64,000 bases of DNA from Cytobacillus horneckiae (GCF_002835735.1 NZ_PISD01000005.1:31950-95949), one strand, 5' to 3'. Positions 1-8,544 are shown, counted from the stretch's first letter. A program made the numbers and translations. Notes: generated by a model not told the origin, from the letters alone.

Positions 1-208
1 AAAAATAGTTATCCTTGGTAACTAATATACTATAACAGATATCATTTCATCATGTCTATGGGTGAATGTAGTAAAAGTATTCAGTGAAATTATAGTAAGG
101 GTTTACATTGTCTTTATATCAGTATTTCTATGTTTGTGAAAAAAACTTCTTGTTTTTAAACCAAAAGCTGTTCAAAATCGTCTAATCATTAGGTAAGGAG
201 GGGAAAGG

Positions 209-283
209 GTGAAAGAGCTTTATATTGAAGAGATTGGACAAGACAGCTTGTTATTACAGATAGACTGGGCATATCATGGCTAA
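209..283 (+). CDS. possible 24-residue peptide ORF
   Basis: A GTG-started ORF of 25 codons has a very strong Shine-Dalgarno (AAGGAGGGG) just upstream and ends in TAA followed by TAG. The predicted peptide begins MKELYIEEIG and has no membrane segment. It may be the stub of a deleted gene or a small peptide. No family is recognised. Apart from this ORF, nothing else is apparent in the first 400 bases, which are AT-rich. Confidence 0.25.
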   Translation: MKELYIEEIGQDSLLLQIDWAYHG

Positions 284-400
284 TAGAGTATAGAAAAATT
301 CATACAAAGGATACACATATAAATAATGCACTTCAAAGAAAACAATTGTAAATTTTCTAAAATATTGATATATTGAACTTGTAAAATTAAATAGTTGTAG

Positions 401-590
401 AAATAGGTGCAGATAGCCAATGCTATTTGCTTAAAAGGGAAGTCCGGTTAGAGACCGGCGCTGTCCCGCAACTGTAATTGTGAGCGATTCGAGTAACACC
501 ACTGTTTCCGTTAACATGGAAATGGGAAGGTTCGAAGAGCGATGACCATGAGCCAGGAGACCTGCCTGTTTTAGCAAACATCAATACCTA
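401..590 (+). promoter_or_regulatory. cobalamin (AdoCbl) riboswitch
   Basis: The conserved cobalamin-element blocks occur in order: GGTGC near 406, AAAAGGGAA near 433, GCTGTCCCGCAACTG near 460, a CCACTG block near 499, GGGAAGG near 525, and AGCCAGGAGACCTGCC at about 551-566. This matches the B12-box family that binds adenosylcobalamin. It lies upstream of the methylcitrate-cycle genes and is followed by an intrinsic terminator, so ligand binding probably stops transcription. Identification is strong; the exact ends are estimated. Confidence 0.93.
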
Positions 591-670
591 CGCGGATAGG
601 GGGTGTTAAGTGCGAGTTTGAGGTACATGCTATTAGGAAGCATGTTTATTTTGATATTCGTTTTTAACTT

Positions 671-700
671 AACAACTTCTTTCTGGAAGTTGTTTTTTGT
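671..700 (+). terminator. riboswitch-associated intrinsic terminator
   Basis: A 9-bp stem (AACAACTTC pairing with GAAGTTGTT) is followed by a T-run. It lies 80 nt after the cobalamin element and 140 nt before the first ORF, the normal place for a transcriptional expression platform. A small hairpin at 634-654 (ACATGCT/AGCATGT) lies between the two. Confidence 0.8.
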
Positions 701-841
701 TTTCCAGAAGGGGTTGCAGTTTGTACGAAAATAAAATTTTACCGCAAAAGCGATGGAAGCAATGGACGCTCGTTTAATCAACATAAATTCAATACAAGCC
801 AATGGCAACTTTTTTGCATTACACAATTGGAGGAAAAATAA

Positions 842-1075
842 TTGTTTGGAACCGTTCAATATTTTATCAATTCATTGAAATCAACGATCATGATTAATCA
901 CAGTGCAGAAAGAGCGTGTTCATTACAAGAAGAATTTGAAAGCATAAAGTATGAGATTGCAGCACTTTCGATAGAAAAGGCAACAATTAATCATTATTTG
1001 AATAACGCTGAAAAGGCTTACAGCATCGTCAGGCAGGATGTAATTGGATGGGAGGAAAAGGAAGATGAGCATTGA
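842..1075 (+). CDS. small hypothetical protein in the prp operon
   Basis: This 77-codon ORF starts with TTG at 842, eight bases after a good GGAGGA. It overlaps the start of prpC by 11 bases, which suggests translational coupling. The product is hydrophilic, rich in Glu, Ala and Ile, and probably helical or coiled-coil in its middle part (about residues 24-60). It has no Cys pairs or membrane segment. No family is recognised. Its position between the riboswitch terminator and prpC makes it the first gene of the B12-controlled unit. Confidence 0.55.
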   Translation: MFGTVQYFINSLKSTIMINHSAERACSLQEEFESIKYEIAALSIEKATINHYLNNAEKAYSIVRQDVIGWEEKEDEH

Positions 1076-2183
1076 GGAAAAGTATATTCCCGGTTTAGAT
1101 GGTGTCATTGCTTCAGAAACGAAGATCTCATTTTTAGATACAGTCCAAGGCGAAATTGTCATAAAAGGGTACGATTTGATTAAGCTTTCTCAAACAAGGG
1201 AATATTTGGACATTGTGCATTTGCTTTTGGAAGATCGCTTGCCGAATGTTGAAGAAAAGGTAGCTGTTAATAATAAGCTGAAACAAGCCTATCAAATTCC
1301 TAATGGTGTTTTTGAAGTGTTTAGGAATTTGCCTCATGAAACGCATCCAATGGACGGTCTTAGAACAGGGATATCCTCTCTGGCGGGCTATGATGACAAA
1401 TTAGAAGATCGATCGCTTAAGGTAAATAAGGAGCGGGCATATAATCTGTTGAGCAGTGTGCCAAATATTGTTGCGAATAGCTATCGGATCATAAGGAAAA
1501 TGGAACCAGTTCAGCCAAAAGAAGAATTATCATATAGTGCCAATTTCTTTTATATGCTGACAGGAAAATATCCATCACCATTAGAGGAAAAAATATTTGA
1601 TCTCTCACTCGTTCTATACAGTGAACATGAAATGCCGAATTCTACATTTACAGCAAGAGTGATTGCCTCAACCCAATCAGATTTATACGGCGCGCTGACA
1701 GGTGCAGTTGCAAGTTTAAAAGGCAGTCTTCATGGCGGAGCGAACGAAGCGGTCATGTATATGCTGAACAAAGCGGGAAGTGTCGCGGCATTTGAAGAGA
1801 ATCTTTATAAAAAATTATATAACAAAGAAAAAATTATGGGCTTTGGTCACAGGGTCTACATGAAAAAGATGGATCCGAGAGCATTAATGATGAAAAATGC
1901 TTTAAAGGATCTATGTGAAAAAGAAGGCAATGACCTGCTTTTACAAATGTGTGAGGCAGGGGAAAAAATAATGGAGAGCGAAAAAGGTCTTTTTCCAAAC
2001 CTTGATTATTATGCGGCACCGGTTTATTGGATGCTGGGCATTCCTATCTCTCTGTACACACCGATTTTCTTCAGTTCAAGAACAGTTGGATTATGTGCTC
2101 ATGTTATCGAGCAGCATGAAAATAATCGTTTGTTTAGACCGAGGGTGCTCTATACAGGCGAACGTCATAGTCTACCAAATTAA
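1065..2183 (+). CDS. prpC: 2-methylcitrate synthase / citrate synthase family
   Basis: A 372-residue protein of the citrate synthase fold that condenses propionyl-CoA (or acetyl-CoA) with oxaloacetate. Visible signatures are [11 protein letters not shown] with the catalytic His, [16 protein letters not shown] with the second His, and the C-terminal RPRVLYTG block. Length equals Bacillus MmgD. The ATG at 1065 is chosen because GGGAGG stands at the right distance; a TTG 21 bases upstream lacks one. The next gene, prpD, follows after 11 bases. With prpD and prpB downstream, a 2-methylcitrate role is much more likely than a housekeeping TCA role. Confidence 0.92.
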   Translation: MSIEEKYIPGLDGVIASETKISFLDTVQGEIVIKGYDLIKLSQTREYLDIVHLLLEDRLPNVEEKVAVNNKLKQAYQIPNGVFEVFRNLPHETHPMDGLRTGISSLAGYDDKLEDRSLKVNKERAYNLLSSVPNIVANSYRIIRKMEPVQPKEELSYSANFFYMLTGKYPSPLEEKIFDLSLVLYSEHEMPNSTFTARVIASTQSDLYGALTGAVASLKGSLHGGANEAVMYMLNKAGSVAAFEENLYKKLYNKEKIMGFGHRVYMKKMDPRALMMKNALKDLCEKEGNDLLLQMCEAGEKIMESEKGLFPNLDYYAAPVYWMLGIPISLYTPIFFSSRTVGLCAHVIEQHENNRLFRPRVLYTGERHSLPN

Positions 2184-2194
2184 GGAGTGTTTAT

Positions 2195-3631
2195 ATGCTG
2201 AAAACAAGTGATCAAAATAAAACGGATATTTTACTAGAAAACATTGCTGATTATGTATTAGAAAAAGAGATTGTTAGTGAAGAGGCTTACCAAACGGCGA
2301 GATATGTTCTGTTAGATACGCTTGGATGTGGCATATTGGCGCTTAATTACCCTGAATGCACTAAGTTATTAGGACCGGTTGTTCCAGGTACGGTTGTACC
2401 TAATGGCACAAGGGTGCCAGGCACTTCCTTTGTGCTTGATCCTGTGCGCGGAGCTTTTAACATTGGATGTATGATTCGCTGGCTTGATTATAATGATACT
2501 TGGCTTGCGGCTGAATGGGGACATCCTTCAGACAATCTTGGGGGCATTCTTGCAGTGGCGGATTACTTGAGCCAAGTCAGGCTATCAGAAGGCAAAGAGC
2601 CTTTAAAAGTGCGTGATGTGCTCGAAATGATGATTAAAGCACATGAAATTCAAGGGATACTTGCATTAGAAAACAGCTTAAACAGGGTTGGCTTAGATCA
2701 TGTCTTATTTGTTAAAGTGGCAACAACAGCTGTGGCAGCGAAAATGCTGGGAGGAAGCAGAAAAGAGATTATTAATGCTGTTTCAAATGCATGGATAGAT
2801 AATTCCAGCTTACGCACTTATCGTCATGCGCCAAATACAGGCTCGCGAAAGTCTTGGGCGGCAGGTGATGCTACGAGTAGAGGCGTTCAGCTTGCTTTAA
2901 TGGCCATTAAAGGAGAAATGGGCTATCCGCAAGCGCTATCTGCGCCAGGCTGGGGGTTTCAAGATGTTTTGTTTAAGGAAAAAGAATTAAAGCTGGCACG
3001 TGAACTTGATTCCTATGTGATGGAAAATGTTCTTTTCAAAGTATCCTATGCAGCAGAGTTCCATGCGCAAACAGCAGCAGAGTGTGCGGTTAAACTGCAC
3101 AAGCAAGTGTCAGGCAGATTAAATGAAATTGACCGTATTACTATTACAACTCATGAATCAGCGATAAGAATCATCGATAAGAAGGGGCCGCTTCATAATC
3201 CGGCCGATCGCGATCATTGCTTACAATACATTACGGCAATCGGTTTGTTAAAAGGGGATATCCGTGCAGAGTTTTATGAGGATGAGATAGCCAATGATAA
3301 AAGAATTGATGAGCTTCGAGACAAGATGGAGGTCATCGAGAATAAACAATATAGTGTTGACTATTTAGATCCGAACAAGCGCTCAATCGCAAATGCGGTT
3401 CAAGTCCATTATATTGATGGGACTTCCTCTGAATTCGTTGAATGCGAGTATCCGCTAGGCCATCGTTTCCGTAGAGATGAAGCGATACCAAAGATTATAG
3501 AGAAGTTTTCAAGCAACTTGAAAGCACAATTTCCTGCAGGCCAGCAGCGCAAAATTGAAGAAGCCGTTTCTAATCAGGAATCGCTTGAAAAAATGAATGT
3601 AAATGAGTTTGTCACCTTATTTTTAAAATAA
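2195..3631 (+). CDS. prpD: 2-methylcitrate dehydratase (MmgE/PrpD family)
   Basis: A 478-residue MmgE/PrpD-family dehydratase that converts 2-methylcitrate to 2-methylaconitate in cofactor-independent fashion. Family blocks are visible: LGCGILAL near the N-terminus, RWLDYNDTW and [13 protein letters not shown] around residues 92-115, and [17 protein letters not shown] in the middle. Length is close to Bacillus MmgE. It sits 11 bases after prpC and 15 bases before prpB, so the three genes form one operon. The bacterial enzyme can also act on citrate, so a broader role is possible. Confidence 0.93.
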   Translation: MLKTSDQNKTDILLENIADYVLEKEIVSEEAYQTARYVLLDTLGCGILALNYPECTKLLGPVVPGTVVPNGTRVPGTSFVLDPVRGAFNIGCMIRWLDYNDTWLAAEWGHPSDNLGGILAVADYLSQVRLSEGKEPLKVRDVLEMMIKAHEIQGILALENSLNRVGLDHVLFVKVATTAVAAKMLGGSRKEIINAVSNAWIDNSSLRTYRHAPNTGSRKSWAAGDATSRGVQLALMAIKGEMGYPQALSAPGWGFQDVLFKEKELKLARELDSYVMENVLFKVSYAAEFHAQTAAECAVKLHKQVSGRLNEIDRITITTHESAIRIIDKKGPLHNPADRDHCLQYITAIGLLKGDIRAEFYEDEIANDKRIDELRDKMEVIENKQYSVDYLDPNKRSIANAVQVHYIDGTSSEFVECEYPLGHRFRRDEAIPKIIEKFSSNLKAQFPAGQQRKIEEAVSNQESLEKMNVNEFVTLFLK

Positions 3632-3646
3632 GAGGAGGTATTTATA

Positions 3647-4552
3647 ATGGCATGGATTGTTGACAAGGCGAAAACGCAATTAGAGCTTGCACAAAGGTTC
3701 AGTGAGCTTGTGTCCTCTCCACCAATTTTGCAAATTCCAGGTGCGCATGATGCGATGGCAGCACTAGTAGCCCAAAAAGCAGGGTTTTTAGCACTCTATT
3801 TATCTGGAGCAGCCTATACAGCGAGCAGGGGGCTGCCGGATTTAGGGATTGTTACATCCAGCGAATTGGCTGAGCGGGCAAAGGATATCGTAAGAGCAAC
3901 CAATCTACCATTGTTAGTAGATATAGATACAGGGTTTGGCGGTGTATTAAATGCAGCCCGTACCGCTGTCGAGATGGAAGAGGCAAAAGTTGCGGCTGTT
4001 CAGGTGGAAGACCAGCAGCTGCCGAAAAAGTGTGGACATTTAAACGGAAAACAGCTTGTTACAATAGAAGAAATGGTACAAAAAATAAAAGTTATGAAGG
4101 AAGCAGCACCGACCTTATACATTGTGGCACGTACAGATGCCAGGGCAGTTGAAGGGTTGGAAGCATCGATTAAGAGAGCGGAAGCTTATCTTGAAGCAGG
4201 TGCTGATGCGATTTTTCCCGAAGCATTGCAGTCAGCTGAAGAATTTCGTCTTTTCTCCGAAAGGGTAGCTGTCCCATTGCTAGCCAATATGACCGAATTT
4301 GGAAAAACTCCCTATTATTCAGCAGAGGAATTTTCCGAAATGGGCTTTCAAATGGTCATTTACCCAGTTACATCATTAAGAGTTGCTGCCAAAGCGTATG
4401 AACAAGTATTTGATTTAATCAAAACCACAGGAACTCAAAAAGATGCGCTAGCTGCCATGCAGACACGGAAAGAATTATATGAGACAATCTCCTATTTTAA
4501 ATTTGAAGATTTAGATCGGGAGCTGGCAAAAACGATTTTAGAGAAAGAATAA
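3647..4552 (+). CDS. prpB: 2-methylisocitrate lyase
   Basis: A 301-residue isocitrate-lyase/PEP-mutase superfamily enzyme that splits 2-methylisocitrate into pyruvate and succinate. Visible features are LPLLVDIDTGFGG for metal binding, VEDQQLPKKCGHL containing the KKCGH active-site loop, and ARTDARAVEGLEASI. Length matches Bacillus YqiQ exactly. AGAGGAGG precedes the ATG. It completes the propionate-to-pyruvate branch begun by prpC and prpD. Confidence 0.94.
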   Translation: MAWIVDKAKTQLELAQRFSELVSSPPILQIPGAHDAMAALVAQKAGFLALYLSGAAYTASRGLPDLGIVTSSELAERAKDIVRATNLPLLVDIDTGFGGVLNAARTAVEMEEAKVAAVQVEDQQLPKKCGHLNGKQLVTIEEMVQKIKVMKEAAPTLYIVARTDARAVEGLEASIKRAEAYLEAGADAIFPEALQSAEEFRLFSERVAVPLLANMTEFGKTPYYSAEEFSEMGFQMVIYPVTSLRVAAKAYEQVFDLIKTTGTQKDALAAMQTRKELYETISYFKFEDLDRELAKTILEKE

Positions 4553-4567
4553 TAGATTTTTTGTATT

Positions 4568-4585
4568 CGCTTGGGCAACCAAGCG
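4568..4585 (+). promoter_or_regulatory. inverted repeat between prpB and marR
   Basis: A perfect 7-bp stem CGCTTGG/CCAAGCG closes a GCAA tetraloop 16 bases after the prpB stop codon. It could be a processing or pausing hairpin, or an operator for the MarR protein encoded next. There is no real T-run, so it is not a convincing terminator. Confidence 0.4.
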
Positions 4586-4638
4586 TTTACTGCAGCAAAA
4601 TATTTAAGCAGGTAAAATTTTTTGAGAGGAAGTATTTC

Positions 4639-5046
4639 ATGGATGAAAATAAGGAAAGATCCATTCACCATTTTATTGTAGAAGTATTAAAGAACACTCG
4701 TCTCAACAGTCTGCTTATTCATGATGATGAGCTATCAGATAATCTCGTTCTCCTGCTTTACAGATTAAAGCTTGCCGGCTATATGAAGATAACTGATATT
4801 TCGGCGGCATTCCATCTCACGCCTGCAGCAGCGACAAATATGTGTGATAAGCTGGAGAGGATGGGACTTGTGGAACGAGTACGCTTAAATGAAGACAGGC
4901 GCGTCGTAAGAGTTACCTTGACTAAATTAGGTGCGGAAAAAATATACGCAATGTTTGCCGGGTTATCCATTAGTCAGCTGGAAGTCATTACGAGCAATAT
5001 AGAGGCAATTAACAATTCAGTAAAGGCGATCGAGCAGATCATTTAG
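4639..5046 (+). CDS. MarR-family transcriptional regulator
   Basis: A 135-residue winged-helix protein. The HTH region reads MKITDISAAFHLTPAAATNMCDKLERMGLVER, followed by the wing RVRLNEDRRVVRVTLTKLGAEK. The ATG at 4639 is preferred for its GAGAGGAAG ribosome-binding site; a TTG at 4561 lacks one and overlaps the intergenic hairpin. It is the last gene of the prp cluster and may respond to a propionate-pathway metabolite or act on the cluster itself. The ligand is unknown. Confidence 0.8.
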   Translation: MDENKERSIHHFIVEVLKNTRLNSLLIHDDELSDNLVLLLYRLKLAGYMKITDISAAFHLTPAAATNMCDKLERMGLVERVRLNEDRRVVRVTLTKLGAEKIYAMFAGLSISQLEVITSNIEAINNSVKAIEQII

Positions 5047-5095
5047 AGAATTTCTGCTTATGAATAGTCAAAAGTCCAAAATTTTATATAACTAC

Positions 5096-5147
5096 CAAGG
5101 GGCATCCATTAGCCGAATAGTGACTAATTGGATTGCTCCTTTTTAGT
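5096..5147 (+). terminator. probable intrinsic terminator after marR
   Basis: An imperfect stem (AGGGGCATCCATTAG against CTAATTGGATTGCTCC) is followed by TTTTTA. It would end the prp-marR transcript. Mismatches make it weaker than most others here. Confidence 0.55.
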
Positions 5148-5212
5148 CTGAAAAGTCAGAATGGCGAATGCTAAAAGAATGTAGATTTCATGTAATATAA
5201 TAATGAATTTTT

Positions 5213-5356
5213 TCACATTCCTTCCATTATAGCGCTCATTTTTCGCTTTTGACTATATGACAATAATAGAGCAATAAATAATAAAATAAAAAAGATAAAA
5301 AGAGTTAAAAAAGCAGGTCTAAAAAGTATAAATGCCCCCATTAACAAAGCCTTCAT
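5213..5356 (-). CDS. possible 47-residue membrane peptide
   Basis: On the minus strand an ATG at 5356 opens 47 codons. The peptide has one long hydrophobic stretch rich in Phe, Leu and Ile, then a basic SQKRK segment. A strong AAGGAGGGGG lies about 19 bases upstream, which is too far. A nearer ATG in another frame makes only 15 residues. The composition looks like a real single-pass peptide, but the start is poorly supported. It is the only feature seen in the 5.05-5.49 kb gap besides the terminator. Confidence 0.3.
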   Translation of the reverse strand: MKALLMGAFILFRPAFLTLFIFFILLFIALLLSYSQKRKMSAIMEGM

Positions 5357-5487
5357 ATATATGCATCGTTAACCCCCTCCTTATTACAAAGACGAAATGA
5401 GGGTCACATTGGTTTTAGTCATAAAAATTTTGAAATGCGTTTTGGTTTTGATAATCTGTTTTTAAAGTACATCTGAGGAGGCCCTCT

Positions 5488-6447
5488 ATGATCGGTTTTG
5501 GAATTGAACAATACGGTGATGAACAGCAAATTAAAGAGATACATGTGAATACTGGAAAATTAGGTCGCAATGACCTGCTAATATCTATAAAAGCGAGCGG
5601 TGTAAACCCCGTAGACTGGAAGGTTCGTAAAGGACTTCTGCAAAATGATTTTCCCTATCAGCTCCCACAGATTCTTGGCTGGGATGCAGCAGGGACAGTC
5701 AAAGAGGTTGGAGAAGCTGTGGCTAATTTTCAAGCAGGGAATGATGTCTTTTTTCGGCCAGAGATGGAAAAGCAAGGAACATATGCTGATGAAATCATCG
5801 TTCCTTCCAGCCTTGTCGCTCCTATGCCAAAAAATCTTACTCATATTGAAGCGGCATCCCTTCCATTAGTTGGACTTACTGTGTGGCAAGCACTAATAGA
5901 AGTGGGAAATGTAAAAGAAGGAGACCATGTATTAATTCTAGCTGGAAGCGGAGGCATCGGCTCATTTGCGATTCAATTAGCAAAAGCAAGAGGGGCATAT
6001 GTTGCTGCTACGACAAGTAAGAAAAATGAGAACTTTGTAAAAGACCTAGGTGCAGACGAGGTATTATTATATGACAGTACTTTTTTTGATACAATCACCT
6101 CTTTTGACTTTATGCTTGATACCCTTGGCGGAGAGGCATATCGTGATGCCATTCGCTGGATGAGGCGCGGAGGAAAAGTAGCAACCATTATTAGTGAACG
6201 TGATGCAATTCGACCGGCAAATGTTGATGAATATGAAAAGGAAAAGCTGCTGAAAGTGGAGTTTGTATTTACTCGTCCAGATGGAGAAAGTATGAATCAT
6301 ATAAAAGTACTTGTTGAGGCTGGACATATTCGTCCAATCATTGCATCGGTTTTTCCTATGACAGTCGAAGGCGTTCGTAAAGCGCATCTGACCAGTCAAA
6401 CAGGCAGAACTCGTGGGAAAATTGTTTTAAACCGGAGAGATGGATGA
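5488..6447 (+). CDS. NADPH:quinone-reductase-like zinc-independent MDR enzyme
   Basis: A 319-residue medium-chain dehydrogenase/reductase. SGVNPVDWKVRKG and LPQILGWDAAGTV are typical of the quinone-oxidoreductase branch, and VLILAGSGGIGSFAIQLAKARGA is the nucleotide-binding Rossmann motif. The zinc-binding Cys/His pattern of alcohol dehydrogenases is absent, so NADPH-dependent reduction of quinones or enones is likely. AGGAGG precedes the ATG. It is a single-gene unit, followed by a hairpin at 6488. Confidence 0.85.
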   Translation: MIGFGIEQYGDEQQIKEIHVNTGKLGRNDLLISIKASGVNPVDWKVRKGLLQNDFPYQLPQILGWDAAGTVKEVGEAVANFQAGNDVFFRPEMEKQGTYADEIIVPSSLVAPMPKNLTHIEAASLPLVGLTVWQALIEVGNVKEGDHVLILAGSGGIGSFAIQLAKARGAYVAATTSKKNENFVKDLGADEVLLYDSTFFDTITSFDFMLDTLGGEAYRDAIRWMRRGGKVATIISERDAIRPANVDEYEKEKLLKVEFVFTRPDGESMNHIKVLVEAGHIRPIIASVFPMTVEGVRKAHLTSQTGRTRGKIVLNRRDG

Positions 6448-6487
6448 ATTTCACTGTCGTTACTGGCCACTGCTTTTCCGAAGTATT

Positions 6488-6530
6488 GCCCGTATACCCA
6501 GGTTTCATACGATTACGGGCACTGATTTTT
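6488..6530 (+). terminator. hairpin/terminator after the oxidoreductase
   Basis: GCCCGTA at 6488 pairs with TACGGGC at 6514, followed by ACTGATTTTTC. It probably ends the upstream transcript. It could instead be the first stem of the histidine leader that follows. Confidence 0.55.
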
Positions 6531-6601
6531 CAAAAAAGTTCCATTTTTATTGCTATTCATCAAAAGATATGATAAATTATGTAAAATCAGAGGTGGAAAG
6601 C

Positions 6602-6652
6602 ATGAAAATATTCGCAAACGGTTCACAAAACCAACATCATCATATCAAGTAG
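6602..6652 (+). CDS. putative histidine leader peptide
   Basis: A 16-residue ORF, MKIFANGSQNQHHHIK, has a GAGGTGG ribosome-binding site at about 6591-6597 and ends at TAG 6650-6652. Three consecutive CAT codons lie five codons before the stop. It stands 140 bases upstream of a histidyl-tRNA synthetase gene and just before a hairpin and an intrinsic terminator, the arrangement of classical amino-acid attenuators. Function is inferred from position and codons only. Confidence 0.6.
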   Translation: MKIFANGSQNQHHHIK

Positions 6653-6693
6653 CCTTGCTAGCCGATTTTAAAACAATCGATATAGGAAGGCTA
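6650..6693 (+). promoter_or_regulatory. leader hairpin overlapping the His-peptide stop codon
   Basis: TAGCCTT (6650-6656, including the leader stop codon) pairs with AAGGCTA (6687-6693), with an inner CGATT/AATCG stem. A ribosome stalled at the His codons would cover the 5' arm. This fits an attenuator switch, although the competing antiterminator pairing could not be defined by eye. Confidence 0.5.
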
Positions 6694-6702
6694 TTTCCCA
6701 TT

Positions 6703-6757
6703 AAACCGCATGGATAAAGTGTTAACGCTTATATCTAATGCGGTTTTTTATTTTTTT
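6703..6757 (+). terminator. attenuator terminator upstream of hisS-like gene
   Basis: AAACCGCAT pairs with ATGCGGTTT (9 bp), with an inner stem (GATAAAGTG against CGCTTATATC), followed by TTTTTTATTTTTTT. This strong terminator lies between the His-codon leader and the ribosome-binding site of the synthetase gene, so read-through must be controlled. Confidence 0.8.
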
Positions 6758-6794
6758 GCAGAGCCATTCTTTAAAAAATAGGAGGTTTGTAGTT

Positions 6795-8069
6795 ATGAAG
6801 AAAATGGATTATCAAAATGTAAAAGGTACACAGGATTACTTGCCAGAGGATGAAGTGATAAGAAGACAGGTGAGAAGGACATTGGAAGATGTGTTCATTT
6901 TATATGGATGCAGCCCTTTAGAAACGCCAATTCTAAATTATAGGGAATTACTTGCAAGTAAATATGGTGGAGGATCAGAAATTCTTGAAGAAATGTATAC
7001 ATTATCTGATCGTGGTGAGAGAGAACTTGCTCTCCGCTATGATTTAACGATTCCCTTTGCAAAAGCGGTCGCGATGAATCCGAAGCTGAAAAAACCGTTC
7101 AAAAGATATGAAATTGGGAAAGTGTTTAGAGACGGTCCGATAAAAACTGGGAGACTTCGTGAATTCACGCAATGTGATGTCGATATAGCCGGAGTAGATT
7201 CTCAAATAGCTGAAGCTGAATTAATGATGATGGCACTGGACGCATTTGAGAAGCTAAACTTGCGTGTAGAAATTCAATATAATAATCGCAAAATCCTAGC
7301 TGGCATATTAAATGTTTTTGAAGTACCAGCGGATCAAATAAATAAGGTGATTTTAATTTTAGATAAGCTTGAAAAGGTTGGTCGGGATGCTGTCTTGAAG
7401 GAGCTTTTAGATAATGGCTTAACAACAAAGACGATTAAGCAAGTTGAACAATTTTTAGTAGAAGCCGATCTTCGTTATATCGCGGAATATGCGGAGGACA
7501 ATAATCAGCTGAAGGAAGGCTTGCACGAATTAAATGAGCTCCAAGGTTATTTGGCGTATTTAGGGGTTGACGCTCAATGTGTTTTCAACCCTTTTCTGGC
7601 AAGAGGGTTAGAAATATACACAGGTACAATCTATGAGATCTTTCTAGCTGACCGCTCAATTTCTTCCAGCATTGGTAGCGGAGGACGCTATGACCAGGCA
7701 ATCGGCGGGTTCATTGGCTCAGGAGAAAATATATCTACAGTAGGAATCTCGTTTGGATTGGATGTTATTTTTACTGCAATAAAACAATTATTAAATGAAA
7801 TGACACCGACTTCAAAAGTGCAATACTATATCGTTCCTCTTGGTAAAAAGAAGGAAGCTATGCTTATTGCGAAAGCATTGCGAGATAAAGGGTTTCCAGT
7901 AGAACTTGAAATGAGCGGCAAAAAAGTCGGAAAGGCTCTCGAAAAAGCTAACAAAGAACAAATTCCATATGTCATCATCGTTGGAGAAGATGAGGTAAAG
8001 GGCAATAAAATGAAAATTAAAGATATGGTCACTGGAAAAGAAAAAACGGAAGCTTTTTCATTTTCGTGA
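6795..8069 (+). CDS. hisS: histidyl-tRNA synthetase, LRYDLT-type (probable paralogue)
   Basis: A 424-residue class II synthetase attaching histidine to tRNA-His. KGTQDYLPEDE opens the catalytic core. Motif 2 reads LRYDLTIPFAKAVA...KRYEIGKVFRDGP, and the histidine-binding block is FLARGLEIYTGTIYEI with GSGGRYD. A C-terminal anticodon domain follows (about 330-424). LRYDLT replaces the LRPEGT usual in the main Bacillus HisRS, so this resembles the archaeal/eukaryotic-like or second HisRS type. It stands alone, not beside aspS. The ATG at 6795 has AGGAGG upstream. The divergent HisZ regulator is less likely because the RGLEIYTG block is intact. Confidence 0.88.
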   Translation: MKKMDYQNVKGTQDYLPEDEVIRRQVRRTLEDVFILYGCSPLETPILNYRELLASKYGGGSEILEEMYTLSDRGERELALRYDLTIPFAKAVAMNPKLKKPFKRYEIGKVFRDGPIKTGRLREFTQCDVDIAGVDSQIAEAELMMMALDAFEKLNLRVEIQYNNRKILAGILNVFEVPADQINKVILILDKLEKVGRDAVLKELLDNGLTTKTIKQVEQFLVEADLRYIAEYAEDNNQLKEGLHELNELQGYLAYLGVDAQCVFNPFLARGLEIYTGTIYEIFLADRSISSSIGSGGRYDQAIGGFIGSGENISTVGISFGLDVIFTAIKQLLNEMTPTSKVQYYIVPLGKKKEAMLIAKALRDKGFPVELEMSGKKVGKALEKANKEQIPYVIIVGEDEVKGNKMKIKDMVTGKEKTEAFSFS

Positions 8070-8152
8070 AATGAATGCAGCATTAATTAGTCATAAGTAT
8101 CTTATGGCGCCAGAGTTTGAAAAAGTGAAAACAAGATCTTTAGTTGGATTTG

Positions 8153-8225
8153 TAGAGGTGTCCGCTCGACTCCTGCGGGAGAGAGGCGAGACAGTCGAGA
8201 ACATGGAAATGCCGCAGTGAAATGA
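8153..8225 (+). repeat. dispersed intergenic repeat, copy 1
   Basis: GAGGTGTCCGCTCGACTCC runs into TGCGGGAGAGAGGCGAGACAG. The same core recurs near 23.1, 42.0 and 59.2 kb. It resembles the GC-rich repeats scattered between genes in many Bacillaceae genomes. It makes no plausible protein. Confidence 0.6.
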
Positions 8226-8260
8226 CCCTAAAAAGCTAGACACATTATTTATGCAACCAT

Positions 8261-8307
8261 GGACTGAGCCAGGTACTCTACTGTACTTAGTCCTTTTTAT
8301 TTTTTTG
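8261..8307 (+). terminator. intrinsic terminator after hisS
   Basis: GGACT (8261) pairs with AGTCC (8289-8293), with an inner GGTAC/GTAC stem, then TTTTTATTTTTTT. The tail TTTTTATTTTTTTGCAG also follows the hisS attenuator at 6743-6760. Confidence 0.75.
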
Positions 8308-8344
8308 CAGTAAAATGACGAATGGCTCAACTGTGGTGCTATTT

Positions 8345-8371
8345 GTCACTTTAAACCTCAGTTAAAGTGAC
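8345..8371. repeat. perfect inverted repeat upstream of MFS gene
   Basis: GTCACTTTAA (8345-8354) and TTAAAGTGAC (8362-8371) form a 10-bp palindrome with a 7-base loop. Related AAAGTGACGAA or AAAATGACGAA words occur at about 8313, 8365, 8524 and 15407. It may be an operator or the stem of a short repeat. No further genes are seen in the 8.07-8.54 kb gap. Confidence 0.4.
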
Positions 8372-8544
8372 GAATCGTTCTATTCAGATACGTAACTGGA
8401 ACCCGAAATTATGCGTAGTCAGCAAAAAGTTCCTCTATAACATAAACCATAAGTTTCTTATGGCTTATGAAGAAAAATATTCAATAAAAATTGAATATAA
8501 AATTCTAAATATATTGAATAAAAGGTGACGAAACGATAAAATGA

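Noticed and set aside
4568..4585. Intrinsic terminator after prpB
   Set aside because: The stem is perfect but no U-tail follows; it is listed as a regulatory hairpin only.
6560..6795. T-box riboswitch upstream of hisS
   Set aside because: No AGGGTGGNACCGCG-type block stands right before the terminator. A GAGGTGGAAAGC word at 6590 is partly similar but lies too far from the terminator and serves better as the leader ribosome-binding site.
8313..8530. Repeated AAAGTGACGAA/AAAATGACGAA words as a CRISPR-like or iteron array
   Set aside because: Only a few irregularly spaced copies exist, and one recurs singly at 15407. No spacers or cas genes are seen.
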